Shown here in pieces: positions 1 through 12,739 of a stretch of DNA of 64,000 nucleotides. Numbering within the stretch: position 1 is the first letter of the stretch; each line of letters begins with the position of its first letter. The notes beneath the pieces were generated by a model, which saw only the letters and a program-made list of their open reading frames with translations, was not told the origin of the DNA and did no database searches. This DNA comes from Pleurodeles waltl (Eukaryota; Chordata; Amphibia; Caudata; Salamandridae). The stretch is taken from NCBI RefSeq assembly GCF_031143425.1, contig NC_090437.1:850715978-850779977 (forward strand). Direction: 5' to 3'. Both the position numbers and the translations under genes were made by a program.

Positions 1-553
1 TTTCTGAAATAAGATGTGATTGTAGTAAGGAAGCAGAGGCTGAGGAAAACAACAAGGGGCCACAACCTCGCTGCATAATATAGTTAAACATTTTATAAAA
101 TGTTTTTGAGATTTCTGGAGGAGAAACTCTTATCTTTGTAGAAATGAGCTCAAAATTGTGCTTTGGCATGTCTCAAGCTGTGCTTCCTGTATTTGTGTTC
201 TTAAATACTGCATACTTTAGGAAGGCAATCTGTTTGACCTGTATCTTAAAATGTTATGTTTATTCTCCTCCTTTGGACCCATGCAATGTAAAAACGTATA
301 GATTGACTGATGGGTAAGTGTTCGGAAGATGTTCTCCTTTTGAAAGAGGGTGTATGTTGTGTGGGTGAATGGTAAGAATTTGTTCCACTTTTGAGCGGGG
401 TTGGTTACATAAGCTTGCTGCATGCAATAACTTCATACCTGTTAGCCTGAGAAAAGGCTTAAAAGTGACGCTGCCCCTTTCGTGCTTTCATAAGCATGCT
501 TAGCCAGTACTCCCATTTACAAATATCCAGAAAATTTTGCTGCTGTTTTCCAG

Positions 554-720
554 AAAATTACCAACAAGAAACAGTTTAATTGGTTGGGCATATGGCAGTG
601 GATCAAACAACGAACATGTGGCTAAAAGCAGCGAAGAAGAGTGGACATGTGCACTCTGCACTCTGATAAATGTGCCCTCTGACAAACTCTGTGAGGCTTG
701 TACATCTCCACGCCCGCAAG
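554..720 (+). CDS. NEIL3: NEIL3 exon with RanBP2-type (NZF) zinc finger
   Basis: This internal exon encodes the end of the glycosylase region and the NZF finger. In human NEIL3 the NZF binds ubiquitin and helps recruit the enzyme to the ubiquitylated replisome (family knowledge). The exon reads from KLPTRNSLIGW through EEEWTCALCTLINV to LCEACTSPRP. The four zinc ligands fit C-x2-C-x10-C-x2-C, and the Trp before the first Cys is kept. The acceptor is a TGTTTTCCAG tract ending at 553; a second AG at 529-530 has a poorer tract. The donor is AAG|GTAAAT at 720/721. The first base completes a codon begun in the missing upstream exon, and the last base (G720) begins an Ala codon finished in the next exon. 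Confidence 0.95.
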
Positions 721-1800
721 GTAAATAGGTCCTTTTTATTGAAAGTATCATCTATTGTGTATTTTGGACTTCTAAATAGCAGGTCCTTTTGTATTTTTTA
801 TTTTTATTTATTTTCATAACCAAAGTTGAAAAACTGGATCCCTCTACATCTCGTGGTAATTAATCTGTCTGTGAGAAGCATATTAAAGTAGAGTGATTGT
901 TAAGAACGTGTTATAAAGAACAGTGCAGCCAGCTGTTCCTGCCTATTGAAACAAGCATTCTATTCTCTTCCCTGACTTGCAGTTCATGCATAACACCTAG
1001 AGTCGTCATTTGAAAACTTCAAGATTATCCTGAGGTACCACCATCTAGTTATGATCCTTATATAATGATCTTGTAAGGTAAAAGGCTTCTCTGTAAAAGG
1101 TATATATATATAATATTTGTAATCATATCAAAAGATTGGGCTCGGACCCATCTCTGAAATCGTATATTTCCAATTTATTTATTAGTCTGATATATAAAAG
1201 TATTTAGGACACTGACTCTTGCCAAGCCAAAATCCAATGGGGAGCCGTTGAAGCAAATCTGGTAGCAATCTCTGTTGATGGCTGCAAAGAATGCCAATTT
1301 GGCTTTCGTTGCCAGCAGTGATGGGGCATTTCATATATAGCCAAGAAGACTACTCTTTTGCTGATTGTTGTGGTGGGATTTCTAAAAGGATCCATAAGAT
1401 ACAAAGAGAAGGTGTCTAACGTTTCTCTGGTTAGCTCCATCCATGGTAGTATGCTGAAATACATTGTATAGAGTATACACTGCTATTTGACAAGATTGTG
1501 GGTTTCCCTAACCTGAAGGGGCTAAATACATGTTGACTATGAAGTTCACATAGAATGAGATCTGCAACAGTATGCCAAGTAGCAAATCCAGGAAAGCAGC
1601 GAATTATGTTGAGTTGTATTGAAATCTTAACTCCATTTATATATGTGTAACGTAATTATGCATTATACTCCAGGTTGTTGTGATATTCTTGTGTTTTGGT
1701 GCAATATCTTTAAGTTTATGAACACACTAGCTGTCCACATATCTTTGTTTTGGTTCGCATGTTGGCCCGGCACAGCCCATTGAATGAACACTCTCCTTAA
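721..1800. other. Intron 7, left flank; no recognisable element
   Basis: This is AT-rich intronic sequence with a short TA run near 1101-1113. A - strand reading frame of 86 codons at 1204-1464 ends close to the retroviral 3' LTR but has no motif I recognise. I see no RNA gene. Confidence 0.6.
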
Positions 1801-3010
1801 CTGGCGATACTGGCTATGGGTGACCGTTGTTAACTACACTAACTATTATTGAAGCAGCTGTTTTATCACAGCCTCTGAGGACTATAGGGAGCCCGTTGAA
1901 ATATGTGGGTCCCTCTAGTCTACTGAGCCCGAGGCCAGGTCTTTGAGGCAGATTGTAAATGGGATTTAGAACTGCACATTCATAAATCATGAACATCCAG
2001 TTCAGTTCAATTAGAGTCAATGAGAGTTTAGGTTCTATTTTCAGGATTTTATTAAGTCATTAGTTCATCAGTTTCTTTATTAGCAAATTAGTCTCAATAA
2101 AATTTATGAACAAGGTGTATAGCGTGTCCCATGAAAATCTAGTTCTTAATCTAGTTTCAGGAAAATTAAAATTCAGTAGACCCCATAATGAGCTCTTGTC
2201 TCAGTTGTGAAAGTATATAGTTTTCAAATGGAGCATCTTGTAGGAAAGAGACTGAGAATTTCAGTAGTATTTCTCCGCAATAAGCTTACGCAGAGTAAAG
2301 CTGGCCTCTGAAGGAATCCAAGACACATCTGAAAAGAGAATAAAACAAAATGTGTTGGAGTGCTCTCAAGAGCATTTCCTCCAGTCTGTGCCTGCTGGTC
2401 TCTCAAAGGAAAGGGTCTAAGGAAATGAGTAGAGAATATCTGAATACCCCCATCTAGTGTGAAAACACGCTTTCATAACATTGTATACTGCAACAAATTA
2501 TAAAACCTCGGTGGATAATCTTCAGCTCTGTCCAATCAGAGTGTGAGGTCTTCATGTGAACATGACAGTTCCTGTTGAGATGGCAAGTTTTAACAAAGAA
2601 CATTCTAAGCATGCAATAAATGTAACTATTATCTAGAGTAGTGTGAAACATGCTGGTTTCTTCTCACCAATTGTAGTCTATAAGGCAAAAACAGTCAAGG
2701 TAAGTATGATACAAATTCGAGATGATCTCACTTCTGTTCTCATACGCTTTTCTGACAGAGCCTGTTCATAAAGAAACAGTTTTTAATATTAATATTAATT
2801 TAACATTGCAGTAATTATTTTCATAGGGTAAATGGTCAGGAAACAAAGCTTTAAAACTCTCTCTATAGTCATTTACTTGTTACCATAAAGCTTGTGTGTC
2901 TTGAAAGGTTATACTTAAGACCATGACACAGGTCAAAACTAACAAAGATGTCTGGAAAGAATTAAGAATGTATCCTTGTCAGCAGTTCAGCTAAGTCCAT
3001 GCAGTACCCC
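1800..3010 (-). repeat. 3' LTR of endogenous retrovirus (approximate ends)
   Basis: This segment aligns base by base with 17890-19075 in the same orientation. Shared landmarks are GGTCTTTGAGGCAGATTG (1939 and 18016), TTCATCAGTTTCTTTATTAG, ACACGCTTT and GACCATGACACAGGTCAAAA. The two copies flank gag and pol remnants, so they are the two LTRs of one provirus read on the - strand. Many substitutions and small indels separate them, so the insertion is old. The exact TG/CA ends and the target duplication are not resolved; the similarity fades near 1740-1800 on the left and 3000-3010 on the right. Confidence 0.8.
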
Positions 3011-4100
3011 ACTAGTTGTGTTCTCTTATTTACACTGTGTGAATATCTATGCAAGATGTCAGTTAGGCTTGCTTTTTCCAAAAAGCTTTTAGTCTAGATG
3101 CACTAAGTAGCAAATTCCCTTAAAATCAGATGCTAATCTGAAATAAGCATTTTCAACACAAATAAAATACACTCCAGGTATAGTTGGATTATCCTCCTGC
3201 AAAATTTGCAATGTTGCCCCTCACAAGACACGTTCACAGTTTCTGTTCCCTACTGGTGTTTTTCCCCATGGATTCTTCTTTTAAACACACACACTTTCCT
3301 CTTGTGTCTCCTATCTAATTTCAATCTCGGAACAGATATTTTCTGTCTAAACTCATCTTCTCTCTTCATACTTTCTCCAAGACATCTTCCTTTTTATATG
3401 CATTCTGTGCAAACTATGTTTCTATCCTCTAACATTAAAATAAAAGCCTTTTCTAATTGGTCATTTAAGCTAATTAGATTATTTTCATGAGCTTTAACAG
3501 TGTTCACAGAAAAAAAGGTCTAAAGTAATACCAAGCTTCTCCATCTTTTTCGCTTGTGGGTGTAAATTTATGCTCTTCATTAGTGGAACTTTTGAAAGGA
3601 CTATGTCAAAGTAAAAAAATAATAATAATTATAATAATATTAAAGTCTCTGTCTTTATACTAAACTAAGCAAAATACTGCATGACATGGCATAGGAAAGG
3701 GAATTGTTGACATGCTACTTGCTAATCAGCTGAAGTTGGCATATATGTAAATACGTAACTGTATTTTGCACCAGTAGCTATTGTGTACTCTTGTACTAAT
3801 CTAGAATAAACATTTGTTGAATAATCATACTTCATGTAATCTAAAAAAGTAGCCTTTAACTCCTATTCATTGATCTCTAATCTAGATGTTGTGTTAATGA
3901 ATGTAGTTACAGATTTCTTCGAGTGTGAAATGTATTACTAATAATATTGCAACTGCTAATAAAAATACCAATGAAAGTAGAATCCCTAAAAAAAATTTTT
4001 TAAAAAAATTGTCTTTCCGGTTGGGGCACCCATGTTTATCAAAATTCAGATCTCGTAGAAGCAATGTGTGTGTGTAACAGCAAGGTTAATGTCTTAATTT
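3011..4100 (-). other. Retroviral interior without readable genes
   Basis: This lies between the pol remnant and the 3' LTR. It is AT-rich, with poly-purine and poly-pyrimidine runs around 3610-3650 and 3990-4010. Integrase and envelope are expected in this position, but no frame or motif for either is visible. A + strand open frame at 3206-3490 is judged to be chance. Confidence 0.5.
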
Positions 4101-5132
4101 CACTGTGCAACTGTTTTTGTTTATCTTCTTCTTTTAGATTAGTTTTTGTATCTACAGTCTTCGTATAGTGTTCCTTAACCCTACTCCGGGTTCTTCAAAA
4201 ATGTTATCCATCCTCTTCTTCTGCAGCCGTGGGCCTAGATTTTCTTATCTTCTTAGTAACTTTAATAAAAAATAATTGTGACCCTAACTGCCTGAAATCG
4301 TGGACCACACCAAAGCTGTACTGACTTTCTGTAAATATAGTCACTCTCATTTAAGCAATCAATTCTACAACTTGTGCTGAAGAAACTACTTGAAGCCATG
4401 AAGCTTCTACTATGTTTTGAATGGTATAAACAGCATAAGCTGCTCGCAGGTGACCTTCATTTGTCCTTAAATATGAGCCGTCCACAAAAAGACATTATCT
4501 GGACTTACTAACAGCTCTTATTTTTAGAACAGGTCTTGGCTTGATGCAGTAATCCATGACATCAAGACAGTCATGATCAAAATGATCTGATGCTTCATTT
4601 CCAGGCAAAGGTATGCAGGTTCTTAGATTTAAAAACTGACCGCATTTCAGAGTGAGATTTTCAGCAGCGGGTATTTGCTGCTTGTACTAATTGAACCTTG
4701 TGCTGGTCATATGCTGTGTTTTTGTTGTAATAAGCAAGACCTTGACAGAATGAGGGACCATAACAGTAAAAGGATGTCCCATCATTATGCTTTCATATCT
4801 CTTGAGACTAGCACTGACAGCAGCCACCACTTTAAGGCAACCAGACAATGCAGCAGTGACAGGATCAAGTTAATCGAAAAGTAAGCCATGGGTCTTCAGG
4901 CTTCAACATGTGACTGTGTAAGCACTGAGAGAGCGCAGCCCTCCCACTCACTGCAAAATAATGTAAAACTCTTTGAATAATCGGGCATTTCCAGTGACGG
5001 AGCACAACATAGATTTTTTCTTAGCTCTAGGAAAGCATTCATGCTTTCATTCTCTAATGGAATAGGATCAGGCACATACTGTGTGCCAGTGTCAATGAAG
5101 GCTTTGCCACCAAGGAAAGTATGGGTTTCCAC
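4100..5132 (-). pseudogene. Retroviral pol remnant: RT connection and RNase H
   Basis: On the - strand, 5132-4896 resembles the part between RT and RNase H of gamma-like retroviral pol, with a segment of the form MPDYSKSFTLF. Further downstream, an RNase H-like stretch carries LFVDGS (near 4480-4497), which contains the first catalytic Asp of retroviral RNase H. A FTESQYSFGVVHD-like segment at about 4330-4290 is placed like the later catalytic Asp of that fold. Stops and frameshifts separate the blocks, so no functional protein can be made. The part between 5132 and 5736 is more decayed. Confidence 0.8.
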
Positions 5133-5735
5133 TGTGTACAGAAGCCAACCATTCCCAAAAACATTCTGACTTTTCGTTGTGTCTTTGGAACACCACTTTA
5201 TAAAATGGCTTCCACTCTTTCTCGTGAAAATCTTTTCATTCCTTTTTCAATCATATGTCCCAAAGAACCAACTCTAATCGAAAGGATTCTTCAATGCGAT
5301 AACCTGACTCCCTCAGTCTCTAATCTGTTGCTAATGTTATATTGTTAAATACGTTTGTGACTTTCTTAATGATGTATTGTTCTGTACTCTTGTTGAGTGT
5401 TCTGACCCACACAAAACCCTGCATGTAGTTTGAGTAAACTTACTCACATAACATGTAAAGCATTCCGATACCTTCAGGTGTAGCTAGTGCTATATAAAAC
5501 TAAAAAATAAACACATATTGGACCTCTTTTTACAGTATTGCAGCTTGCTTGGAGGCACTTGTATGTCCATTCTCAGCCAGGTGATTCAACAGAGCAGTGG
5601 TATCTTGTTTGCAAGATTATCATGTTTCTGATGCCACTAAGAGGTAATAAGTGCATTGAATGAGAACTGAATTACAGGGCATGATCAATGTCTCCAAATT
5701 GTTCTTTAGAATCTGATTAAAGATTGAAGGAATCT

Positions 5736-6089
5736 CTATATACCCTTGTGGGACTCGACACCATGCCAATACCTTCTCTCAAAACACAAACGAGAATAGA
5801 TACTGACTATTCTCATGAAGAAAGCTTGACCAAGATCTAGAACAGTGAACCATTCTGCCATACATGGAATCTGGTAAAGGATGGTGGCTAGATTTGTTAC
5901 AACAGGAAAAGACCGGATTACAATGTCCTTTATCTTTCTCAAATCCTGCACTATCCTAAACTTTCCATGGTGCTTCTGTAATCCCATTGTCTGTGAGTTG
6001 AATGGACTCCTGATTATCTCTCTCAGTATTCCTTTTTGTAACATGCGCTCAGTTGTTGGTGTTATCCCTTCTATTGTTTCTTCAGTCAT
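5736..6089 (-). pseudogene. Retroviral reverse transcriptase fragment
   Basis: This is an open stretch of 117 codons on the - strand. It matches the N-terminal fingers and palm of retroviral RT: a leader rich in EGITPT, a KFRIVQDLR block, and WFTVLDLGQAFF, which holds the first catalytic Asp in its usual setting. It runs into a stop before the second catalytic block. Upstream it leads to the L1 insertion at 6288, beyond which the retroviral frame resumes at 14759. Family assignment rests on motif pattern only. Confidence 0.85.
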
Positions 6090-6275
6090 GTGATAAAGTG
6101 GTGTTATCGTAAAAATGGTGTTTGGCTTTACTGTAATTCAGGCAGGTTTTACACCCATGATTGGTCTGATATATTTTCCTGTGAAATCCCATACTTTTGA
6201 TTTTACTGTCTATCTTAAATCTGGAGGTAAATCTTTTGCTGTTATCATTAAGTAGAGCCCTACTGTATCCTGTTG

Positions 6276-6287
6276 AGCCAATGTAAA
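6276..6287. repeat. Target-site duplication of L1 (left copy)
   Basis: The 12-mer AGCCAATGTAAA here is repeated at 14747-14758, immediately outside the other end of the L1. It is followed by the T tract that is the L1 poly(A) tail read from the + strand. Confidence 0.93.
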
Positions 6288-6304
6288 CTTTTTTTTTTTT
6301 TTTC

Positions 6305-7400
6305 TAAATCTGTTTATTAAATTTATCAAATAATTTACAGTAATCTGGATGTATGGACAAATTATTATACCAAATTGTCTTACATTTAGAACATCCCGTC
6401 ATACATCAGTTTAACAACAAATCTCTTGATCAACACTTGAGAGTAAACAATGAAACGCCATACGACAGAAAGAGAGGATTGCTCGCCAAAGGCCCAAGCA
6501 CATGTCTGGGCGATTGTGGGAAGAGAGGGGTGGGGGGGGGAGGACAGGCCATGGGGGGAACAGGGAAGGAAGAGGGAGGGGGGGGAAGCGCCGCAGCACA
6601 AAAGGAGGGCTTGAACAGCAGGTAATGGGGATCGCTCCGATGGGGTCGCCCAGCAGTGCCCTCGAGTACGTGTGGGGATCCAGCAGCAGCCGCCACCGCT
6701 CGGGCCGCGAGCACGGGGTCTGACAGTGGGGCCCCCCACAGGGCACTCCCGACGCCCAGAGCTCACAACCTCAAATACACCCGGTGCCTCCGGCACCATG
6801 CATCAGGACAGGTTTACACAGCATTTAATTGGGTGAACAAGCATTCCAGCCCATTGCCCGGGGTCCCCGGTCATCCCCCACCCACGCCGGCCCGCGCAGA
6901 TGCAGCAACCTCGAATCAGGGGGGACTGGTGTCATCTTTTTTTTTTCCCAGCTGATCTATGAAGGATTTCCATATGTCCGCCCCCTTGACCACCACCCGC
7001 TGTCACAAGTGTGTGTAGTACCTGCACCTCTGCTCTGGACCAGTGCAACAGTTCAGATGACCAGCGGTGTATGTCTGGAGCACGGGGTGACTTCCACTGT
7101 ATCGATATGAGGTGTTTAAATAGGACAAACGTGAGGTCCGCGCATCAGTGCCTCTGCCTCTCCTTACCGCGCCGCCGGCGCACCCCTAGCAGACAGGATT
7201 CAGGAGTAGGGCATAAGGGTAATCCCTACCAGACAGCTGTCTGTGCTGTGACGTCATTCTATGTGCGGAGTACTGATGGGCAGCTCCACGTCATGTGGAT
7301 AAAGTCCACTTCTGATTTCCCACATCTTGGGCAATCTGGGTTAGATTGTGGGAACATGCGCTTTATCCTGGCTGGGGTTAGATATGTCTGGTGTAAGTAA
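6305..7400 (-). other. L1 3' untranslated region
   Basis: This GC-rich stretch lies between the end of ORF2 homology and the poly(A) tail. It has long G runs (6531-6541, 6575-6586) and the polyadenylation signal near 6312. The several overlapping open frames here have low-complexity Pro/Gly/Arg composition and are not genes. Confidence 0.65.
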
Positions 7401-9998
7401 TGAAATTGAGTATACCGGAAATGAGCATTTCGCGATACCTATCGTGTAGTTGTGAGTGCTGTGGTCCATGCTCGTGTATTTAAGGATGCGAGCAAGACCG
7501 CCTCCCACCTAGTCTTTGCCTGTGTCTGCGCCTCCTCAGGACAAGCCTGTAATGTTTTGTATATCCAGGACATATCAGATTGTGTACCCGATCCTAACAG
7601 CTCATGTAGAACCGATGATATTTGTGGTTTGTTGTTGCTGTTTCCCCCCCCCCCCCCTTGTGTTGCGCACCAGCCGCTGCAACGCCCCGTGCGCAATAAA
7701 TCCACCCGTCCTAGATTGTGTTCTCGCTAATGCCTCGTATGGTAAAAGGCGTCCCTCCCCGAAAATGTCTACAATAGTATGTATACCCTTTGCGGTCCAG
7801 GCAGCCAGTCCGTGTTGTCCACTTATTCTGTCTATTCCGGGGATGGCTAGTAGGGGTATCTTAGGTGAGTACGGCGGGGGCCGCCATCACATACTGGCGC
7901 CAGACCCAGTCAGCTACTCTTATCAGGGTATTACTGTGGTGAGGCAGACTTTCTCGACCAATGAGCCATCTCACCACGTCCGAGTGTCCCAATGAGGTGC
8001 CCACCGCACGGCCCTCTGGGCCGAGGGGATCGCACAGCCAGCCCATAATCCTATGTATCTGTGCCGCTGCATAGTATAGTTCAAACTACGGCGCACCCAT
8101 CCCCCTCCCCCTCCAACGGAAAATAAGTCTTGTCTAGGGCAACTCGACGGCGTCCCTCGCCCCATATCAATTCGGTCAACAGGCTAGTCAGGGGTTCAAA
8201 GAAATTCTTGGGAATCATTGGCGGCAAAGCCGAGAAATGGTACAGTACCCGGGGAGGACAATCATTTTAGCGATTGCTAATGTCCCTAAGGGTGAAAGAA
8301 GGGCAACGGGCTTCTTATTGACCTATTCGTCTGGTCCAGATTCCTTTCCCTGAGATCTAAGTCATTGTGATATATGTGTACCCCTAAGTATTTGAAAGTG
8401 GTGTAACACCAATGCAGGTCGTGCGTGGAGATCGCGTCTCTCTGTGGTCCCGGGATCGGCCGCATCGGGAACAAACATGATTTCGACCAATTTATCCGTA
8501 TGCCGGACAGGTCGCCAAAAGAGTCCAGCAATCGTAATAAGTCCAGCAGGGATTCAGAGCAGTTACGACGGCAGGGATTCGGAGCAGTTACGAAGATATT
8601 AGTGCATCCTCCGCATATAGGGAGATGATTCAATGTTCGCTTCCGTCTAGGATGCCCCAGTGTGGAGCCGTGTTACGCAGCCGTGCTGCAAGTTGCTCAA
8701 TTGCCAGTGCAACCAGGAGTGGCGACAGGGGGCAACCCTGTCTAGTGCCTCTACCTATTGCAAACTCCTCAGCTATGATCCCGCCAGTCTTAAAGCTTGC
8801 TTTTGGGTCTGCATATAGAGTTGATACCCAGCGCATGAATGTGTTGCGGAATCCCATGTGTTTCAGTGCCTCTATCAGGAATGGCCAACCTAGTGCGTCA
8901 AATGCCTTTTCTACATCCAGAGAGACTGCTAAACGTGCATGGTCTGATTCTGGGGGCTCAGCTAAGAGCCTTAAAAGGCATCTAATATTAAAAAAGTGCT
9001 GCGGCCGGATATGAAACCGGACTGATCCGGCTGAACCAGGATTGGCATTAGTGGGCGGTGGCGATTCGCCAGCACCTTCCCCAGAAATTTACAGTCGGAG
9101 TTCAGCAGTGACAGGGGTCGGTAGGTCCGAATGTCCAGGGGATCACGGCCTTTTTTGTGAAGGACCACTATTATTTCTTCTTGCTGTGACTCTGGAAGGC
9201 AACCCAGTTCATACGCCTCCATTAGCATTTCCAAGTAAGGTGTAAGCGCCTGCGCCAAGAAAGTTTGATAGTATTCAGCAGCCAATCCATCCCCCCTAGG
9301 GGCCTTGTTATGGGCTAATTGTTGCAAGGCTTGCTGGATCTTGTCCATTTCTATGGGTTTCTCCAATTCGAGTAACTGTGACTCCGTCAGGCGTGTTAGC
9401 TTAGATGCCTGGAAAAATTCCCTCATCTGCTCCAAGGGCGGAGGGGGTTCAGCCTTGTACAGAGTGCCATAGTATTGTCTAAAAGCCTTGTTTATCTCTA
9501 ACTGTGTATTAACTGTGGCTCCTGTGTCTAGGCGGATGGCACTTATGGGGGTATTTTGTTGTTCGCCTTTCACTAGCCAGGCCAGTAGCCTGCTGGAGCG
9601 GTCCCCCTCGGCATGCAACCGAGCTACGTGATGTCGATAGTCAAATTTTCTTAAACGTGCATCAGCCTCAACACATTGTGTTTTTTTAGTCCAGCCATAC
9701 CGCCCTGGTCTCCCTCGCACGACGTCACCCTACACTCTGCCCCGCGCAGCTGCTTCTCAATATTGTGTAGTTCTAGAGTTAATGTGCGACTAACTCCCCC
9801 GGCCACCGACATGCTCATGCCCCTTACCACCACCTTGTGTCCATCCCACTCAACCGCCCGCAATGATGCCGATTGGGTATTTATTTTAAAGTAGGAGTCT
9901 ATGCTGTCCGCCAACTCCACTCAGAAGGGGGGATCATGCAATAGGGAAAGTTGCAAGCGCCAGGTGGGAATGTGTATGATCGACTTGCCCCATCATAC
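7400..9998 (-). pseudogene. L1 ORF2 remnant: linker, reverse transcriptase and C-terminal region
   Basis: Read from 9998 down: a post-endonuclease linker (SYFKINTQ block at 9920-9651), the RT N-terminal blocks (MREFFQASKLTRLTESQ..., 9720-8971), the RT block ending VLHKKGRDPLDIRTYRPLSL and the QSGFISGRST block. Next comes GTRQGCPLSPLL (8857-8630), which is the classic LINE RT motif. The catalytic Tyr-x-Asp-Asp site reads YAED just after that and lies next to a frameshift. A GIRINWSKS block (8633-8286) follows. Decayed C-terminal fragments continue to about 7440, including PEEAQTQAKTRWE. The solo LTR separates this part from the endonuclease. Confidence 0.9.
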
Positions 9999-10003
9999 AG
10001 CGG

Positions 10004-12734
10004 TGTTAGAAATGGGGTTCCGGTTGGCTAGGGTATGCACCTCAGCCAGGCAGAACTTACCCACTCTAGTCAGGGCTAGGGAGTTACACGTCCAAGATAC
10101 CCCCTTGGTAGCTTGGCACGAGTAGTCGGGCTTAACCTGGAGGCAATGTGTAAAGCGTTTGCACAACACACAACACATGTGACGCAAAATATACACCACA
10201 AGTAAACACAACACTGAGCTATGCAAAAATAATCTGTATTGCACAAAACATAATTCGACCAAGATTACACGTGAATAATACCCTGCTACCTTAGCAGTTG
10301 TCAGAATGTTACACAAGTTACTAATACTCTGCAAGAATATGCAGTTGTCACATTAGAACACGTAAGTACTCGGGATTCTGCAACATAAGCAGTAGTCAGG
10401 AATTATAGTAAGATATATGCATTTGCCATGAACAATTCCTAAATACCTATAAAAGGAACATTAGAGAATATACCATAGTCATATAAATACATATCAGCTA
10501 GACATGCCCATAAAAGGAACATTAGCACATATATGTGTAACCAGTCACCAGGTAAGAAATTGTAAGCATCTACAAGTCTGTATTAGGCTCCTAGAGCCTA
10601 GATTTCCTAAAAAGTACCTGGGTTTTGATAGAAGAGGCACTTCCAGGGCCTAAGGAGAAGTATGGAGGCCCCGGCGCTCCTATGCGTGGAAAACGGGGGT
10701 CTCGCAGGTCTCCTGGGAGAGAGGGGTGATCTGCACCCTCCCTACTGCAAAAAGGAACTGGCCCCTCTGGGGACCCGCGATCCTTGTGGGGGCCCCCCTG
10801 GCCACTAATGGCCCTCTACGAAGGGGGGGGGGCCAAAGCACCACAAAGATCCAAGGGTGGGGGGCGATCGCGCCCCTAGGGCAGTGACCGGGGAGAAGGG
10901 AACTCCTGTTTCTCCCCGTGTCCTCCGGGGGCAGCCGCCCTTGTCTGCGGTGCGGCAGCCCAAAGGAGGTAAAGGGAGCAGGGGCCTCTGTTGAGGCTCC
11001 TCGTCTGCTTCCTTCTGCGGCCACACCCGATCCGGTGCGCGAGCCGCTCTGCTGCCGTCCCTCGTCCTCGAGGGAGGCAGCTCCGAGAGCTGGTGCCGTT
11101 GTGTGCCCCTGGGGCGCTCCGTAAAGCGTGCGTCACCCGGGGGCACAATAGGAGCGACCCAGCTCCTTTCTTTGGCTTCAGCAAGTGCCCCGGGGGCACT
11201 ATGAACAGCGCGGTCCTCGCGCTAAACACAGATGCGGCGCCCGGGTCGCGGCAGTGATTTACACAGCAGAAAAGTGCTCCTCCAAAGCGCGAGGGCACTT
11301 CTATAAGCCCAGGCTGCGGCGGTGATTTAGGGAAAACAAACCAAAGCGATTTTTACAGCGCTAAAGCCAATCTTGCAGCCTGGGCTGCGGCGGTGAATTT
11401 GGGAAATCAAAACAAAGCACTTTTTACAGCGCTAAAGCCAACAGATCAGTGCAGGGGTCAGGGGCACAGCACCCTGCCCCTGGGAGCAATCAGGAGCCAA
11501 AGGAGCACAGGGCTGGTGGGCCCAACTACAGACCAGCGCAAGGGGTGCAGATGGTGGCAGTTCCTCCTAGTGACCAGGTAGGTCACAGGACAGCACAACA
11601 GCAGCAGTCAGAGGTGGTTTCCTGGTGAATCCATTCATCAGCGTTCTGTGTCCAGTTTCAAGTTCCAAGAATGTTCAAATTGTGGGGGAAATTCCCCTGT
11701 ACTTATACTAGGGTTACAGTGTGTTTCATAATGGTAGGGAGAGGAGGTTCCAGCCAGTTACAACTGGTTCTGGGAGTGCCCCCTCTCTCCTTTCAGCACA
11801 GGCTGCAAACATCAATGGGGGGTTAACGACCCTATTGTGTGAGGCCAGGGCACAGCCTTTACAAATGCAGGTGTGCCCCGCCTCTCCCTTCTCTCAGCCC
11901 ACAAAGGTTTTACAATATGTAGATGCACCTCTGTGTCACCTCCACCCCACCCCCCCCTGGGTTAAGGCTGTCTGAGAAGTATGCACAAAGCCCCAACTGT
12001 TAGTCTGCCCAGACGTGGATTGGAGACAAGCTGCAAAACACCGAAGTCATAAGCACAGATAAATGTGCACTTTCTAGAAGTGGCATTTCTGTGATAGTAA
12101 TAAAACCTACACCAGTAAGCAGCATTTCTCACCACTATCACAACCATACCGGACATGCCTATGCTACCCCTCATAAATCAGACAATACACCTTACACATA
12201 AGGCAGGGCATCTCCAAGTTAGGCTGTTTGTCACTACCAGGACAGGCCACGCAACATGGGGCATGTCCTTCCTTCCTTCTACATACATGGCACCATGCCC
12301 AAAGGGCTAGCTAGGGCGTACCTTAGGAGTGACTTACATGTAGTAAAAGGGGAGTTCTGGGCCTGGCAAGTAAATTTAGGTGCCAGGTCCCTGTGGCAGG
12401 AAACTGCACACACAGGCTCTGCGCGAACAGGCCTTAGGTAGGTTTGACCGGCTACTTCAGTGGGTGGTGCAAGCAGCGCTGCAGGCCCACTAGTAGCATT
12501 TAATTTACAGGCCCTGGGTATAGGGATACCACTTTACAAGGGACTTATACGTAAATTAAATATGCCAATCAGGTATAATCCAGTCATACCAAATTTGTAA
12601 GAGAGAGCACATGCACTTTAGCACTGGTTAGCAGTGAAAAAGTGCTCAAAGTCAAAACGTCAGCCAACAAAGGTCAGAAAAATAAGGAAGCAAAAAGTCT
12701 GGGGAATGACCCTGTAAAAGGGCCAGGTCCAACA
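10004..12734 (-). mobile_element. Solo LTR, 2731 bp, inside the L1
   Basis: It begins TGTTAGAAATGGGG and ends GGCCAGGTCCAACA, so it has TG...CA ends with a TGTT/AACA inverted repeat. The flanking five bases AGCGG are duplicated (9999-10003 and 12735-12739). L1 homology continues without loss across the two ends: the endonuclease lies to the right and the post-endonuclease linker to the left. No gag or pol is inside, so this is a single long LTR left after LTR-LTR recombination. Orientation is tentative and inferred from related copies. The centre (10680-11300) is GC-rich. Similar left-end sequence recurs at 63195 and, inverted, at the right end of the element ending at 39321. Confidence 0.9.
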
Positions 12735-12739
12735 AGCGG

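Noticed and set aside
1204..1464. 86-codon - strand frame next to the 3' LTR
   Set aside because: No family motif and no support from neighbours; probably chance or a much older remnant.
6353..7110. Several overlapping open frames on both strands
   Set aside because: They lie in the GC-rich L1 3' UTR, are low-complexity and have no motif or conservation.
10680..11298. Three overlapping - strand frames of 113-140 codons
   Set aside because: They lie in the GC-rich centre of a solo LTR; Arg/Pro/Gly-rich, without a known domain.
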